A stretch of 64,000 nucleotides of DNA from Anodontia alba (GCA_964016985.1 OZ024821.1:83921035-83985034); one strand, 5' to 3'; positions 23,727 to 36,129 are shown, counted from the first letter of the stretch. Program-made: numbers and translations. Notes: generated by a model from the sequence alone, not told the origin.

Positions 23727-24443
23727 CCGCTTATTTTCCTGAACCAAAGGGCCAGCTGATTTGAAAATTCGTAGAAAGCATCAGGATGACCTGTTGATAT
23801 AAAAATAGCTAAAATCGTTCCGATCGGAAATCCAAGATGGCGGCCATCTTGAAAATCTATTTTACCCTTCTTCTTCTGAACTGAAAGGCCAATTGACTCG
23901 AAACTTGGTAGGAAGCATCGGGGTGACTTGTAGATCAAAAATAGCTCAAATCGTTGCGATAGGAAATCCCTAATTGCGACTATAGCGGCCATCTTGAAAA
24001 TCTGTTTTGAACTTTTTCTCCTGAACCGAAAGGGCAATTGACTCAAAGTTCATTGGAAGTATCGAGGTGACTTGTAGATCAACAGTAGCTAAAATCATTC
24101 TGATTGGAAATCCAAGATGGCTACCATCTTGTTTATGTTTATTATATTTTCCTGCCACTGTGCTGTTTATTTGTATAAAATCATGATTCTTCAGAAACCA
24201 CTTTCTAATAGGCAATTGCTACCAAATTTCACATTGATCCTACTGTTGAAATGTGATTGAGAGTTTGTTCAAATGATCACGCTCCATTGACTGTCATGCC
24301 ATATATAATATTCTTCTTCAAAATTAGAATGATCTCTTTCATTAGTTGCGATGACAGGATTGGAAAAATGTTGCACAACATCTGCATATCTGCAATGGCT
24401 ATGTCACTCAGGTGAGCGACCCGTGGCCCGTGGGCCTCTTGTT
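22025..24443 (+). mobile_element. Pearl/HINE-like element ii with 145-base tandem array
   Basis: Begins TAGCTCACCTGAGCACGAAG, a short hairpin; ends CACTCAGGTGAGCGACCCG then GGGCCTCTTGTT. Between lie about 14 tandem units of roughly 145 bases. It interrupts the reverse transcriptase at 21480-24926, and removing it joins VNFTF to LDSDVP with no evident target duplication beyond T residues. There is no internal gene; it is presumably non-autonomous. Helentron-associated elements (HINE, pearl/CvA) share subterminal inverted repeats, central arrays and T-T insertion. Confidence 0.8.
22135..24130 (+). repeat. Tandem array, 14 units of ~145 bases
   Basis: Unit landmarks: CCAATTGACTCCAAACTTGC, GGTGACTTGTAGATCAAAAA, AGCTAAAATCGTNCCGATCG, AAATCCAAGATGGCCGCCAT, CATCTTGAAAATCTATTTTT, CGCTTCTTCTCCTGAACC. 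Many units hold a palindrome (AAGATGGCCGCCAT facing ATGGCAGCCATCTT). One unit has a poly-T expansion near 23695-23725. Confidence 0.9.
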
Positions 24444-24929
24444 CTGGATAGCGATGTCCCCGGCGTACCTCATATGGGGTATACATATCTCAACTTATTA
24501 GATTCGTCAGAGTTCTTCAAATCTTAGTGACTTTAACTGCCGTAATAAAGCTCTTACTGCCAAACTTCTTAGGCAAGGCTATCGTTATTTTAATCTTCGT
24601 AAAGCGTTTTCGAAATCTCATCGCAGACAAAGTGCCTTGGTAGAAAAATATAATGTCGGTCAGAATACACTTCTGCAACAAGGTATATCGGAACCAGAAT
24701 TTTACAGTGACTTAGTGTACAGATTTAGAAAAATCGTGGGAAAATCTAACTTTTCGGAGCAATTCAGAAAACTAATTAACCGTTATAAAAGAATTGGCTA
24801 TAGCCTGGATATTATGCGGCAGACTGCATGCCTAGTTATCAACCTAATCATTGTAGGTGGCTATGCTTTACTCTTAATTTGCACGACGGCGGTTCGGGCC
24901 ACAGACTCAATGACGGCCTCTTCGTAAAA

Positions 24930-26670
24930 CTTTAACCGGTGGGTTGGAGCTTGACGATATATCTTTGGCTTGGCCCGCCGCGGTTTAACTTTTGGTTTTC
25001 ATTTCTCTGGCACACAGTACAATTAGCCATGAGTATTCGTCTTTGTTTATCATAAGTGCGCCCAACGGTTCCCCGAACCGCGGGGCGGTTCGGCGTGCAG
25101 ACGCACTAGTATAGACTAACGATGTGACTAGTGATGTGTGTGAACAAAAATGTGATGGTCCAACAAACCCTTGGGTGTTTCAATATACATTGCACAAAAT
25201 GCTGCATATATCAAACAACTGATTACAGCAACTGATTACAGCAAAATGGTATTTTAACAGTAATATTGAAGAGTATCAGCTATATAGAAGAACATCATAT
25301 TCAATAGGTATCTCTGAATGGTGAATATTTATAAGAAAACAAGCATGAAAGAAAAGACAAGAGAAAGCTAACAAATTTAGCAAAGAAATAAAGAAATAGC
25401 GAAAAGAATAAGAAACACATAGGAATTTCCGCACTACTGCAACAAAATGATAAAAGGAAATTTTATAATTTAAGATTGAGTTTAAGCATACTTGAGATGT
25501 ACATTTAGATAACTGGTTTCCATGCAGAATCTTACAAAGTCTCTATGCATCTTTAGTTCATCGAAAATGAAACTCATGGTTTATGTTTCTAAATTTCTAT
25601 GCATGATTCTGTATGATCCTGAGTAAAATATAAATGGAATTACAGTCTTTGAGAAAGTTTTGGGTTTTAATTGCAAAGAAAATAAACTTACCATTTTCAA
25701 TAACCTTTTAAATTAAATTTAAGAATCCATATAGATAAAAGTATTCCAATGAAAATAAATTCACACTGATACAGCGAAACACAAAATTACATATATTCCA
25801 CAATAAAACAAGAAAATCACTATCAGATCCTTTACTTTCTAACTTGTTACTCATTCAGTGCTATCTTATAAATGACTGCACTTTTTGGTTAAAAAGCAAA
25901 CTATCTGACCACTTTTATGATATCTTAATTAAAAGCACATTGGTGTCATGGCAACCGGGCCAAAAATATTTCCCTAAACCTGTTTTGCATATTTACAATT
26001 ATTTTCTGGCAATGTTCTGGCAAAGTTGACCATAAGCTTGCCATAATGTTATAGAAATTCACTTCTACACTGAACTTAACAGCTTACAAATTTTCAAAGT
26101 GTCTGACCAGAAAAAAAGAGTTGATATGGATCATGTCAGCAGACTGTTGTTTTCTTCCCCATTGAAGACCCAGTTTTGGTTGTTTTATATTATCACTGTC
26201 ACAGTGATCTATGTTGTTAACATTCAGCTGTTATAAAAACTTGCAAATGTATGGTGAAAATATTGATGTAGCAAATTTTCTTTAACCCCATTTCGGAATG
26301 TTTTTTATTTGAATATAATTATCAATATTGGGGTGGTCTGCTGCTTAGAGTATAATTATCTTTGTCTAATAAATTTTGAAACTCCAAATAAACAACTGAG
26401 TGGAATGAAATAACCTCTAGTAATCATCAGATTCAGAGATAATGGCAAACCTCTGGCAAACTACCTCAAAAAAGAAAACTTTCTGGCAAACTTTTGGCAA
26501 GCTCCTTGATCCCCAATATCTTTTGGCAAAGTTCTGGCAAACTCCCCCCTGCTGGTAAGGTACTTTGCCAGAGCATTGCCATTAGCGGCAATGATCAGCA
26601 AAGTTTAGCGGCACAGTATTTCTTTGCTGCAACCATGCCGCTGCCTTCTAGCGACATTATGGCACAGAAT
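24930..26670. other. AT-rich sequence without genes; local TGGCAAA repeats
   Basis: 25044-25185 is the inverted copy of 17395-17520. From 25190 to 25980 I see nothing. From about 26000 to 26560 the string CTGGCAAA or TTGGCAAA recurs about ten times at irregular spacing, ending near 26640. Confidence 0.6.
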
Positions 26671-26674
26671 CTTT

Positions 26675-27172
26675 TTCATAAGGGATATTTCCAAATTTAA
26701 TAACAATATTATCCAAAAGATATACAAGGGCACCACAGACGTTTTGACAAGACCATAAATTGCAATTATTGAATACATCAGAAGTGAAAAAAGCACATTC
26801 TTCGTTGCAACCCAAATATTGGGTATTCTCCCGAATAAACGTTCGGTTAATTAAACCAATAAGTTTATCTTTTATAAGATGATGAGGTAACGTAGTATAC
26901 ATTGTAGAAAAAGCATATGTAGACGATTTAGAAACCTTAAAGTTTTTAGATTTAAATTTATTGAGAACTTCATTGGAATTTTTAATTGACCAAAAATAGT
27001 TAATTCCGTCCCGTTCTTAAACAGTATCATAGTATCTAATCCAACGTTTTTAACAGCAGTAAGGCATGAAGTTAGTAGTTTGGACAAAACAGTAGTCGTA
27101 CATGAACTAGAATTAGCAACGAAACGTGCTTTATAAGGTGGTTTATGAAGTTTCGGTAACCTACTGCTCCAC
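26675..27172 (-). pseudogene. Fragment of the same reverse transcriptase type as 21480
   Basis: Minus strand: RLPKLHKPPYKARFVANSSS, TTTVLSKLLTSCLTAVKN, then after a frameshift MYTTLPHHLIKDKLIGLINR and FFTSDVFNNCNLWSCQNVCG, ending near GNIPYEKDS. This is the part upstream of and overlapping the start of the 21480 copy, in opposite orientation, so it is a second copy. It abuts LINE-C at 27172. Confidence 0.75.
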
Positions 27173-28405
27173 ATGCGCAGTTAAGGTCAGTGGTTACGCT
27201 CTTACGAAATAGATGCTCATTTAATGAGCTATATTGGGTTCGGAGCCTAGCATGATATATTTGGCCTAACTTTTTACCAATGAAGTAATAAGATTGTTTT
27301 TTGAAAGTATATATGTTAAGGGACATTTTGCACGACTCAAGTGTGGCCGCATTTCTGCTCGATTGCGGCAAGTTATTCCATTCTTTCACCACTAAAGGCA
27401 GAAATGACTTATTATACAAATGATTATCAGTGCGAACTGTAAGATACTCTTCAGAGGTTCTAAGGTTATAAGAAAAGCTCAGTGACTGATTTGAGAAGGT
27501 ATTTACTGGTTAAAATGATCAAGACCATGCCCAGGTACCATTTTGTAAAACGAAAGAATTAGTTTATCTTTGCGCCTTCGAGAGCTCAGTCTTTCCCAGC
27601 CCAGTTCTCGGTATAAAGATCAAGAAGATACTATTTTGTAGGTCTAGCGGCTTCTAACTGAATTTTGTCCAATTCGTGTTTTTTCTTATTGTGTACAATT
27701 GTCCAAGACAATGTCAGAGTATTCTAATATTGGTCTAATAAATGTATAATAAATAATCTGTAATGCTTTCCGATCCAGGACAAATGTTGACTTACGAAAA
27801 AACATTTATTCTGCCCCAAGTTTTATTTGTAATTAAATCAATATGATCATGCTACATTCAGTCTTTTGAAAATACTAACCCAAGACGTTTATGAGATTCG
27901 ACTTCCTGAATGTGTTGATTATTCATGACCAATATAGGATGACTGGTGGAAGATATTTTTCTAGATATTACCATTGACTGTCATGGAGGGATTAAAAGTG
28001 GCAAGCCATTGATTGGCCGAATTATGTATTTTGGACAAATCAGTATTGCGTTTCTGATCCGCGTTGACAGGAGCGTCCACAATGATATAAAGACTCATGT
28101 CATCGGCAAATAAACGAACATTGGTATCAATATCTTTAACTATATCATTGATATAAATTAAAAAGAAGAGTGGTCCAAGAATCGAGTCCTGTGGACATCA
28201 GCCCAGATGGGAGACCCGTTTGAATATGCTACGAGAAGCCCTCCACGCTGTTTCCTATCCTATTAGTAGTCGGATCACCAGGTCAGTGGAGATCCTGTTA
28301 TGCCAACTAATCTTAATTTCAATAAAAGACCCTTATGTCAGATACGATCAGCTTTACTCACGTCACAGAAACAGATCGTACTTCTTTATTCCCGTCCAAG
28401 GCCTT
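27172..28405 (-). pseudogene. Non-LTR retrotransposon fragment, LINE-C
   Basis: Related to LINE-A. From high to low coordinate: YDAFSKALDGNKEV, a broken palm region, [20 protein letters not shown] (about 28100), [13 protein letters not shown], then the C-terminal tail MYNKSFLPLVVKEWNNLPQS (27419) to LNCACGAVG, where it stops at the junction with the other reverse transcriptase. Many stops and shifts. Confidence 0.8.
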
Positions 28406-28410
28406 AGAAA

Positions 28411-29034
28411 ATGCGTCATATATGCTTACTTACTGGTTTAAGGGCAAAGCTACACTGGACGCATGCTCTTAAATTACTTGCAGATAAAAATTCAAAGGAT
28501 GCTTGTGTATTATTTTGTCGAGTACTTTGCAAAGTCACTAACACAATAATTTGTATTCAAGGACATTTTAGAAACTTTGAAAAGAACTATAAATACAACC
28601 TATTTTTCCAGATATGCTATATCATATTAGGAGTCACGATTATTTGGAACCACTATCGGGATTTAAATTACCCCGAGGACATGGAGGAGTCGCTATTTTG
28701 TGGCTACCAATGTGGTCTAGCAAAGCGTCCCCACGACAAAAATGAAAGGATCATTACAGTTACGTTTGCTGCTACAAACCCAATTGTCTTATGAATACCT
28801 ATTAGCCTATTCAAGATACAGGCTCAGGTTGAATATTCAGAATCTTTAGATATCGTACACCCAATCTTTATGAAATATCAAGGGACTTATGAATCCTATA
28901 TGGGGGTCTAAACGGAACACTTTTAGAAACTATGTAAATTAAACATGATAAACTATTGAAAGAACTAAATTGTAGTCAGTGAACTACAGCTGAGTACAAG
29001 TATTTCGTGTGGAAATAAACCAACTTTTCGTCAT
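28411..29034. other. No supported gene
   Basis: A 127-codon open frame (28411-28794, +) has no family resemblance, no splice context and follows directly on LINE-C debris. The remainder is featureless. Confidence 0.5.
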
Positions 29035-29301
29035 CATTACGAAAACACGCCAATTCAAATACATCGAAAATTTTACGACCAAAAAAGGAAACTTTTCAGA
29101 TAAAAATTCTGATATTTTTTCATAGTTCTGCTCAAAACATAGATTGTGGTACTCGTTAGCTGAGGCGGTTCTAACGAATACCCACAATCTATGCTTTTGA
29201 GCAGACATAAGTAAAATAATGTATACCCCTGTAAACCCCAGTTTTACATATAAAAGTTATGTTTATGGCGGTCAAAATGATATAGGTATGTTTTCGTGAT
29301 G
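29035..29301 (-). mobile_element. Family A MITE, copy 13
   Basis: Both ends are present; the left hairpin arm is shortened (GTGGTACTCGTTAGCTGAGG), so the stem is incomplete. Confidence 0.8.
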
Positions 29302-29559
29302 TCATGCGGGTACTTTAAAATCATAAATTGATTATGTTCTTGTACAATACAAGTCTCTTATTTCTTCATACTGTATAACGGAGCAGTCGCCAATTTATTC
29401 TTCAGCCCATGAATCGGTGAAAGTATCACTCACCACTACACTCCAGCGTAAATCATTCAGTAAATCAAAGAAAGAATAAGTTGCAAAGCTTAGTTGGGAA
29501 ATTTAGCAGATAGACAGTCTTCTAAACATTCTTATGTGGTAGGTTTAGTACTTTCAAGT

Positions 29560-31790
29560 GAAAAAGATTCTGTGGACCAACAAGTGTCGAAAATTACTGT
29601 CTCTGACACGTACCTCAAATTCTGAAGGAACCTCGATGGAAAACATCACTTAAAATAATAAATCCTTAAAGACAAGTACGACGTCCATAACATCAGTGGA
29701 AAGCAACTGGAAAAAACCCAAACCACATTCATTATAGAAAACTGCTATCTGAAGAGGAACTTTTAAGAATACACCAACGGTATGAACACGCCATGGATAG
29801 GAACCAGTGATACGAACAACTAATGAATAAGCCTCCACCTAAACTATTTTATCAACTTATTTAAAGGAATAAAGATACATTCTCTACAGCACAATGTCTC
29901 AAGGTCTGGGACCATGACTGTTATTTGGTTGATGAACAGTGTAATGCGTTCGCAACATACTATGATGAACAGTGTAATGCGTTCGCAGAAGATCTATCTG
30001 TCCCGAGAGAGGAGGATTTTGAAAAATCGTACCTGCACAGTACCTGTGTACAGTTAGACAGAGAGATCAAACAGTATTTGAAAGAAGTAAACATAAATGA
30101 AATCATGTTTACGGTATCAGAGATTGTCGGTCGTACTGGAATTGAACACAGAGAAAAATCTCCAGAAGAAATATTGATTGTGTGCAGAACATTTGAAATA
30201 TGGTAAGGACAGTATACCTGAATAAATTACTCCAGTATTTAAAAGAATTCTAGAAACAATGCCAATTCCAACATCATTCAAAACTAGAATATTAACCCTT
30301 GTGATAAAAGAATACAAAGACCCCTGTCTCGTGAAAAGCTGCAGTGGAGTTACAATGAAAGCAGTAATGGAAAAAAAAAACTGTTTGAATACTGTTTACT
30401 AGAAAAAGTGAAATTTACAAACAGAACAGATTTACAAATTGGATTTACTAAAGGATTCTCCCCAGTTATGTCAAGTTTCATCATAACAGAGGCAAAGGCC
30501 GAGGCAAAACGTACAAAGTCAGCACTGTTCATTGCCACCTTGGATATTCAGTCTGATGTAGTACACCATACAATCCTGTTCGATGAACTCCTTGATAGAA
30601 ACAGTTCTCGTACATATTGATTAATAATCAAAGAACTGTTTAATGGCCTCACTACAACGTGAAATGGTTGGGCTCGTTCATTAAAATCTTTGCGCTAAAG
30701 CAAGGGGTAAGACAAGGCGGTGTCCTGTCTACCAATCTATACAAAATTTTCGTTGAGAATCAACTACTCGAACTGAAGGGAAGCTCATTAGGATTTATAC
30801 TGGGAAATATTTTTATCGGTGCAACGGCTGTGGCAGACGGCATGGCGAAACTCTCCAGCTCATGTCATGAACCAGATATAGATATTCTCCACAACATATG
30901 TAAGTAAGTAAATAAGAAAACTCTGGAACTGATACAATCAGATCTACGTCAAGTCCCAATACTCCACCCGATAAAGACCAAAGTAATGGAGTATAACTAT
31001 GGAAAAGGTCCTTCAGATCATACTTGAACATTAGGCGATAACCAAATATGCTCTTCTGAGGAAACGACACATTTGGGTTTAAAGAGAACTACCTCTAGTG
31101 AATGTGATTTTAACATTAACGAAAGAATTAAAACTCCTCGTCGAATAAAATATTCTCTCTTGAACTCTTGCTATCATGGAACAAACGGCCTAAGTCCAGC
31201 GACGTCGTATCAGACTTATAAAACCTATGTTCTCCCAAGACTTTTATATGGATTGGAAATATTACCACTGAACAAATCTCATATCTCGTCTCTTGAAAGA
31301 TTTCATAAAAATAGTCTCAGAATTATTCAGTCTTTACCCGAAAGAAAGCCACTGCTTCGGTGTATATGTTTCTGGTGAATTACCAATAGAAGCCGAGCTT
31401 CATAAGAAACAACTCACATTGCTACAAGCTATTCTGAACTCTGACAATACAAAAATCAAAGAAATATTGGTAAACAGATTTCAATGAATTTCGATAACAA
31501 AGACAGTTTCTTACATCGCATCCTGAAAGTTCTGAAGTTATACCAACTACCTCACATTTTTTTACTTTGAAACAATCTTTACCTGCAAAAATTGAATGGA
31601 AGAGCCTAGTTAGCGAGTCGTTGACGACGTACTGGATTGAAGGACGCTCAGAGTAAATCAACTTTACGATTCCTCGCATACAAAAGTATATCCTTGGAGA
31701 GGTTCATCCACTTTGAAACACTACAGAAAACTCAGTTATAGACTAGAATTCCGAGAATCGGATGTGTCGTCTGCTTAAAACGCTAACCAT
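29560..31790 (+). pseudogene. Non-LTR reverse transcriptase pseudogene, LINE-D
   Basis: Plus-strand fragments in several frames: a pre-RT segment (29925-30206, DLSVPREEDFEKSYLHSTCV); RT blocks near 30240-30340 (ILETMPIPTSFKTRILTLVI), 30408-30620 (FTNRTDLQIGFTKGFSPVMS, ALFIATLDIQSDVVHHTILF) and 30659-30907 (ALKQGVRQGGVLSTNLYKIF, with the catalytic FADD position reading VADG); and C-terminal blocks 31073-31679 (YKTYVLPRLLYGLEILPLNK, RFHKNSLRIIQSLPER). It differs in sequence from LINE-A and LINE-B; I cannot place its clade. Roughly ten stops or frameshifts make it inactive. Confidence 0.8.
29926..29986 (+). repeat. 30-base tandem duplication in LINE-D
   Basis: GATGAACAGTGTAATGCGTT with flanking bases appears twice in a row, duplicating ten codons in frame. 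Confidence 0.9.
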
Positions 31791-32085
31791 TTTATCAAAT
31801 AAGTAAATGAAGGGCTATAATTCGACCGAAGTTTTTCAGACGATTATCAAAATCAAACCTGACCTCCATGCTATCATGATATACCATTCTGCAAACTTGG
31901 AATGAAATCAATGCAGCCCATATTGAGGGAAGACAATACCTTTACCCTTTATTTTAACCCAAACAACAAAAACTAAGTCGAAAAACGGTCATAACTTGGG
32001 TTAAATTTTGTGGATGATTACCAATATCAAACTTGACCTGTATTGTTTACAATGATTAATCCTTCTGCGAACTTTCAATGAAAGT

Positions 32086-32641
32086 GTTATATAGTGCTAT
32101 GAAGTTCCACTTGATGTCTTAGCGCCGTGCAATTTTTAAAGCAGATGATATTCAGATTTCTTCCTTATGATGTTTTTCTCGCTGTTGTTGATTTGCTTAT
32201 AATTAAAATATTTTAGCTGCGGCATTTTAATACAAAGAATGCTTGGATTTAAAGTGTAACTATTAGTCAGAAAAATAAAGGAAAGTGTTGAAAATCTATA
32301 TTGCTATCTGCAGCGCAACGTTAACTACTCAAGATACTTCGATTATTTCCTTTTATTGAATGCTCGATTGTGAAAGTAGACAAAAGTTGACTTCTTTAAA
32401 AAGAACCCAACGAAAGGTCCGCATCTTGTTTTAAATTTGCAGGTTTCAGCAAATTTAATGACATCATTTGCTACCAATTTTTAAGTACATGTAGGTATTT
32501 TTATTGAAGAAGATTTATCACAATTTCAGCTCTATATTGCATGTGATAACTGGCTTTTTGCAACATTTTGAGATAAAATATTTCTTTTGAAACTATAAAA
32601 CATCAAGTGGAACTTCATAGCACTATATAGCACTATATAAC
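32086..32641. mobile_element. 556-base MITE with 30-base terminal inverted repeats
   Basis: GTTATATAGTGCTATGAAGT at the left is matched in reverse complement at the right (ACTTCATAGCACTATATA). The right end has a 10-base duplication of GCACTATATA. No coding capacity. Confidence 0.85.
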
Positions 32642-32708
32642 AAATATTGGATGGGTTTTCAAAAATCCGTGCTTTAAAAAAAGCGAAGTCTGGACAGTCG
32701 TCGTCTGG

Positions 32709-32924
32709 CATTACGAAAACACGCATATTCAAATATATTGAAAATTTTACCACCAAAAAAAAATTAAAATTTTCAGATAAAAATTCTGATATTTTTCATA
32801 TTTCTGCTCAAAACATAGATTTATTTGTGGGTACTCGTTAGAACCGCCTCGAGTACCCATAATCTATGTTTTTGAGCAGAAATAAGGAAAATAATGTATA
32901 CCCCTATAAACCCCAGTTTTACTA
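32709..32924 (-). mobile_element. Family A MITE, copy 14, truncated
   Basis: CATTACGAAAACACGCATAT at the left; hairpin partly deleted (GAACCGCCTCGAGTACCC); ends abruptly after CCCCAGTTTTACTA. Confidence 0.8.
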
Positions 32925-32929
32925 GCATA

Positions 32930-33948
32930 GACTCATGGGTTTTGACGCACTTAAGCATTATTTGATATATCATTAATTTCACAGACAACTCCCAGTAGAT
33001 TTGTTTTGTGTAAGACAATCATGGACTTCTCGAACATTATTCAATATCATTAAAATAAATTTGCATCAACTGCCTTCATAAATATTCCAAGTGAAATAGG
33101 ACCACCATGGTGATTGTCTTTTTGGTTTACACTCATATGAAATGACGCATCTAATAGGCTGCTATTTTTCTTGCAAGATAGTAATTTAAGTTCTACAATA
33201 ATACCAGGACCATGCTCAGGCAGCATCATTAGTCTGTTAGAACAAAATAAAATGACAAGAATCACTGTTGAATGACATCTGTATAGATTTTAAATCTGAC
33301 CTCATTTTGCTAATTGTCGCCATTTTTATGTCTCAGTTTTATGGAGTAAGGCAGTTGAAATGCTTCTTTCTCCTGCTTGCATGAACAAATTTGCCACATG
33401 TCTTAATAGAATATGTTCTAAATAGATTTTTTATTGTCAACAAAAACATTTTTCTTCAAATTATTTATGCTTGGCATCAAACAAATACACAGAAAATTAC
33501 TTTATGAATTTCTCTTCTTCCAGCTGCAAAATATTTTCATATAAGACCTTATATTTATTTGAAAAGTAATATTGTGAATGCAATAGCAGATTATCCACAT
33601 ATCATACTTGTGAATAAATGCATCAGGTGACACTGTGACAAAGAAGCATGTTTGATTCAGATGTAGCTGATGTATCTTTAAAACTTTGAGCTTCGATTCA
33701 AAGGAAAAATGTGCTTTAATCATTTCTTTCAAAATGTTGACCATGCACGGTTACATGGTTGTAATATTCCAAGAAGATCCTAGAATTTCTACTTAAACAC
33801 CTTGATGTGACTCTTAATTTTATGTTGCTCTACCCCAATCACAATGAGGCATTACAAAAAAGTTTCTACAAGTCCAAGAATAGGAAGAAACATGTAAACG
33901 TGTCAAATTAGATGTGCGTCAAAATACATGACTGGACGAGATATATGA
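32930..33948. other. No recognisable feature
   Basis: AT-rich sequence with short reading frames only. Confidence 0.5.
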
Positions 33949-34017
33949 AAGTGGGGTTGAAGGGGGGGGGGGGGAGGAGGAGTGGGGTCAAAATTATATA
34001 GATATGTTTTCGTGATG
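33949..34017 (-). mobile_element. Family A MITE, copy 15, right end only
   Basis: AAAGTGGGGTTGAAG followed by a G-run expansion, then GTCAAAATTATATAG and TTTTCGTGATG. Confidence 0.75.
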
Positions 34018-34651
34018 GCAGGTTTATCTTTTGGTTGACCTTTCTGATAAATCCGTCCATAAATGCCGTTAGGCGTTCTTCTTGTAAAGGTTTTATACAA
34101 ATTAAGATTTTTTTTTTTTTTTTTTTTTTTTTATGAATTTCTGATAGAATCTGTCATTTCAGTGCCTTTGGTGCTTTGATTTTAGTAGTCGCCTGGCGAA
34201 CGAGGATAACATCCATTTACCCTGGAAACGTGGGTGCTCCTACCTACATTGTAGAGGAGGCTTATCCAGATCGGGAGAAAACCATTTATTCAAAGGGTCA
34301 GGGAAAATTCTCGTGCTATAATTTAGTGCACCTTTTTTGTGCAATCTTTGCGCCTTTTTTTTTTTTTTTTTTTTTACATTTTTTGTCCTTCCCGGTGTTT
34401 AGGTACGCACTGGTTACCCGTCTTAAATATTGAATTACGGAATGAAAAGAAAACCATTCCGGAATGTTTAGGTCTACTTTCGATTTCACTCTGTTGAAGC
34501 GTTTTTCAATGGGGCCTGTCACCATGGATGTTTACGAATGAATTGGTAAGATATTCCGTTTCTTAATTTATCTGAGTGTGTTTTTATGCTTCCCCATACA
34601 AGGACGTAAATAATTTTATACGTCTTTGCCCCATACAAACAACTTTACTAA
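34018..34651. other. Poly-T tracts, no gene
   Basis: T runs at about 34108-34131 and 34357-34375. No supported coding sequence. Confidence 0.6.
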
Positions 34652-35800
34652 TGTCCTTTCAACATCACTCGGAAAGACGTTTTTTTGCTTGGCGTTTTAT
34701 TTTGAATGAAAATTGACCGTACCAGTATCTTTATCAGAAACGTTTCTGTGTTTTGTTCTCGAAAATTTACCCTAAAGTCAAATTTAAGGCAAAATTTGGC
34801 AGACCTATGCATTTTTTACAGAAAAGCGACTTTTTTTAATTTTTGTATAAGACAATATTTTTTTACTTTTCTTTGCTGAATTTGAATTATACTAGTGATT
34901 CACATCATTATTGTGAAAATTTCAGAAAAATTGAACCAACAGAACTTGCCTCCAAGTTACTTATTCTACAGATTTCTGCTTAATTTGCATTTGTTTTTAA
35001 TATGGGGAAAGTGAGAGTGCATAGAAATACCGGAACACACCAAAACACAGGAACACGCTGGTATTTACCGGAACACATATTTTTTTTATCTTTTACTTAT
35101 CCATGTTTGATTTTATGACTTAATTGTTGTTTTTTTATGTTTAACATGTCGTTAAGAACAAACTAGCTCTCAGTATACATTACTTGATCGGCATTTCAGT
35201 ATTTTAGGTTTGTGTGTTCCGGTCTTTATACATCTGTAAGTTTGTTTCGATACATATTGATGTATAAAACTTCATTTTCTGCACACATCAGAAAAACAAA
35301 ACACTTGAACTTAATAAAGCGATAAGCAAACAATAAATGCTTATTAGTATTTGTTTTTGGACTTTTTTAGTCTGACACTTACTCAGTATATAGCTATAAG
35401 TGGCTACCAAAACGCACAGAGTTCATACAAAAATTGCCCTTTGTTCACTTCAGTCAAGACAAGAAAGTTACCAGGGTCATATTTCAAGATTTGTTAACAC
35501 TGTTTATAACGTCTATATTAAAAAAAGACCAAAACAAAAGCAGTTGTAGGGAAAAGAAATACACATGTTAAGTGCGTTCCGATAAATACCAGTGTGTTCC
35601 AGTATTTCTATGTACCGGAAAAGTGAAACTATTTGATTTTTTAAAAAGCAATGACTAGAATAAAACTATTTGTGCATAGATAGTAATTAATTTACAACAA
35701 AAGGTTTTGCATAAAACCATGACAAAAGTTTGAAAATTTACTTCTGTGTAAAGCACCAAGTAAAAAACGACTTTCTGAACGATGTTGAAAGCACAGTAGA
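34652..35800 (+). mobile_element. Element G copy 1 (non-autonomous, inverted ends), with nested insertion
   Basis: Left end GTCCTTTCAACATCACTCGG and AAAGACGTTTTTTTGCTTGG; right end GTAAAAAACGACTTTCTGAA then CGATGTTGAAAGCACAG, the inverted counterpart. An inverted second copy lies at 41521-42085 and an end fragment at about 62578-62660. Copy 2 lacks the segment 35015-35619. Confidence 0.85.
35015..35619. mobile_element. 605-base insertion with inverted ends and 7-base target duplication
   Basis: Flanked by AAAGTGA (35008-35014 and 35620-35626). Inner ends ATAGAAATACCGGAACACAC and GTGTTCCAGTATTTCTATG are inverted copies, and the GTATTTACCGGAACAC block recurs. Absence from element G copy 2 gives the empty site. 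Size and duplication suggest an hAT-like MITE. Confidence 0.8.
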
Positions 35801-36129
35801 CAAGGTGGTCAGAGACTGATATGCCTCAGAGAAGCAAAGCATAGTTTAATCCCCGGGCTTAATTCTGAAGGACCTGCAAATGGTTGCAACTCCAAGGCAG
35901 TCTTGGTTTAAACAATATTTTATTTGAAAGCAAATATAAAGTTACATCCATACAACAGATCTATTGAAAAGGATCTGACTGTAAGCTGTAATGTTTATGA
36001 ATATATCATCTAAAAGACCAAGTAACTGGCCAACAGAATGTAATATCATTGTGGAAATAACATTTTTGTGTATATCAGACAGCAGGTAATCAGCTGTATG
36101 CACAAGGAGCATGTACAAAATCTTCAATA

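Larger units (their letters stand above)
21480..24926 (+). pseudogene. Reverse transcriptase, Penelope-like or related, split by element ii
   Basis: The first part (about 21535-22024) reads YKNYNLWSCQKVCDALVYRM, then GTIPYRQIIGISMGTNCAPL, a poly-T interruption (about 21705-21735), CYERDFMKSLL and TSRYLDVLLNIDNIYFDQMV, and breaks at VVNFTF. The frame resumes at 24444 with LDSDVPG and continues via FRKIVGKSNFSEQFRKLINR and YKRIGYSLDIMRQTACLVIN to MTASS and a stop at about 24926. The catalytic YxDD is YLDV here. I recognise the protein as a reverse transcriptase type common in mollusc and cnidarian genomes; assignment to Penelope-like elements is tentative. Shifts and stops make it inactive. Confidence 0.7.

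Noticed and set aside
22135..24130. CRISPR-like array
   Set aside because: Units are ~145 bases with gradual divergence along their whole length, no constant repeat/unique spacer alternation, in a eukaryotic transposon.
28411..28794. 127-codon plus-strand open frame
   Set aside because: No motif, no splice context, composition like flanking non-coding DNA, directly beside LINE-C debris.
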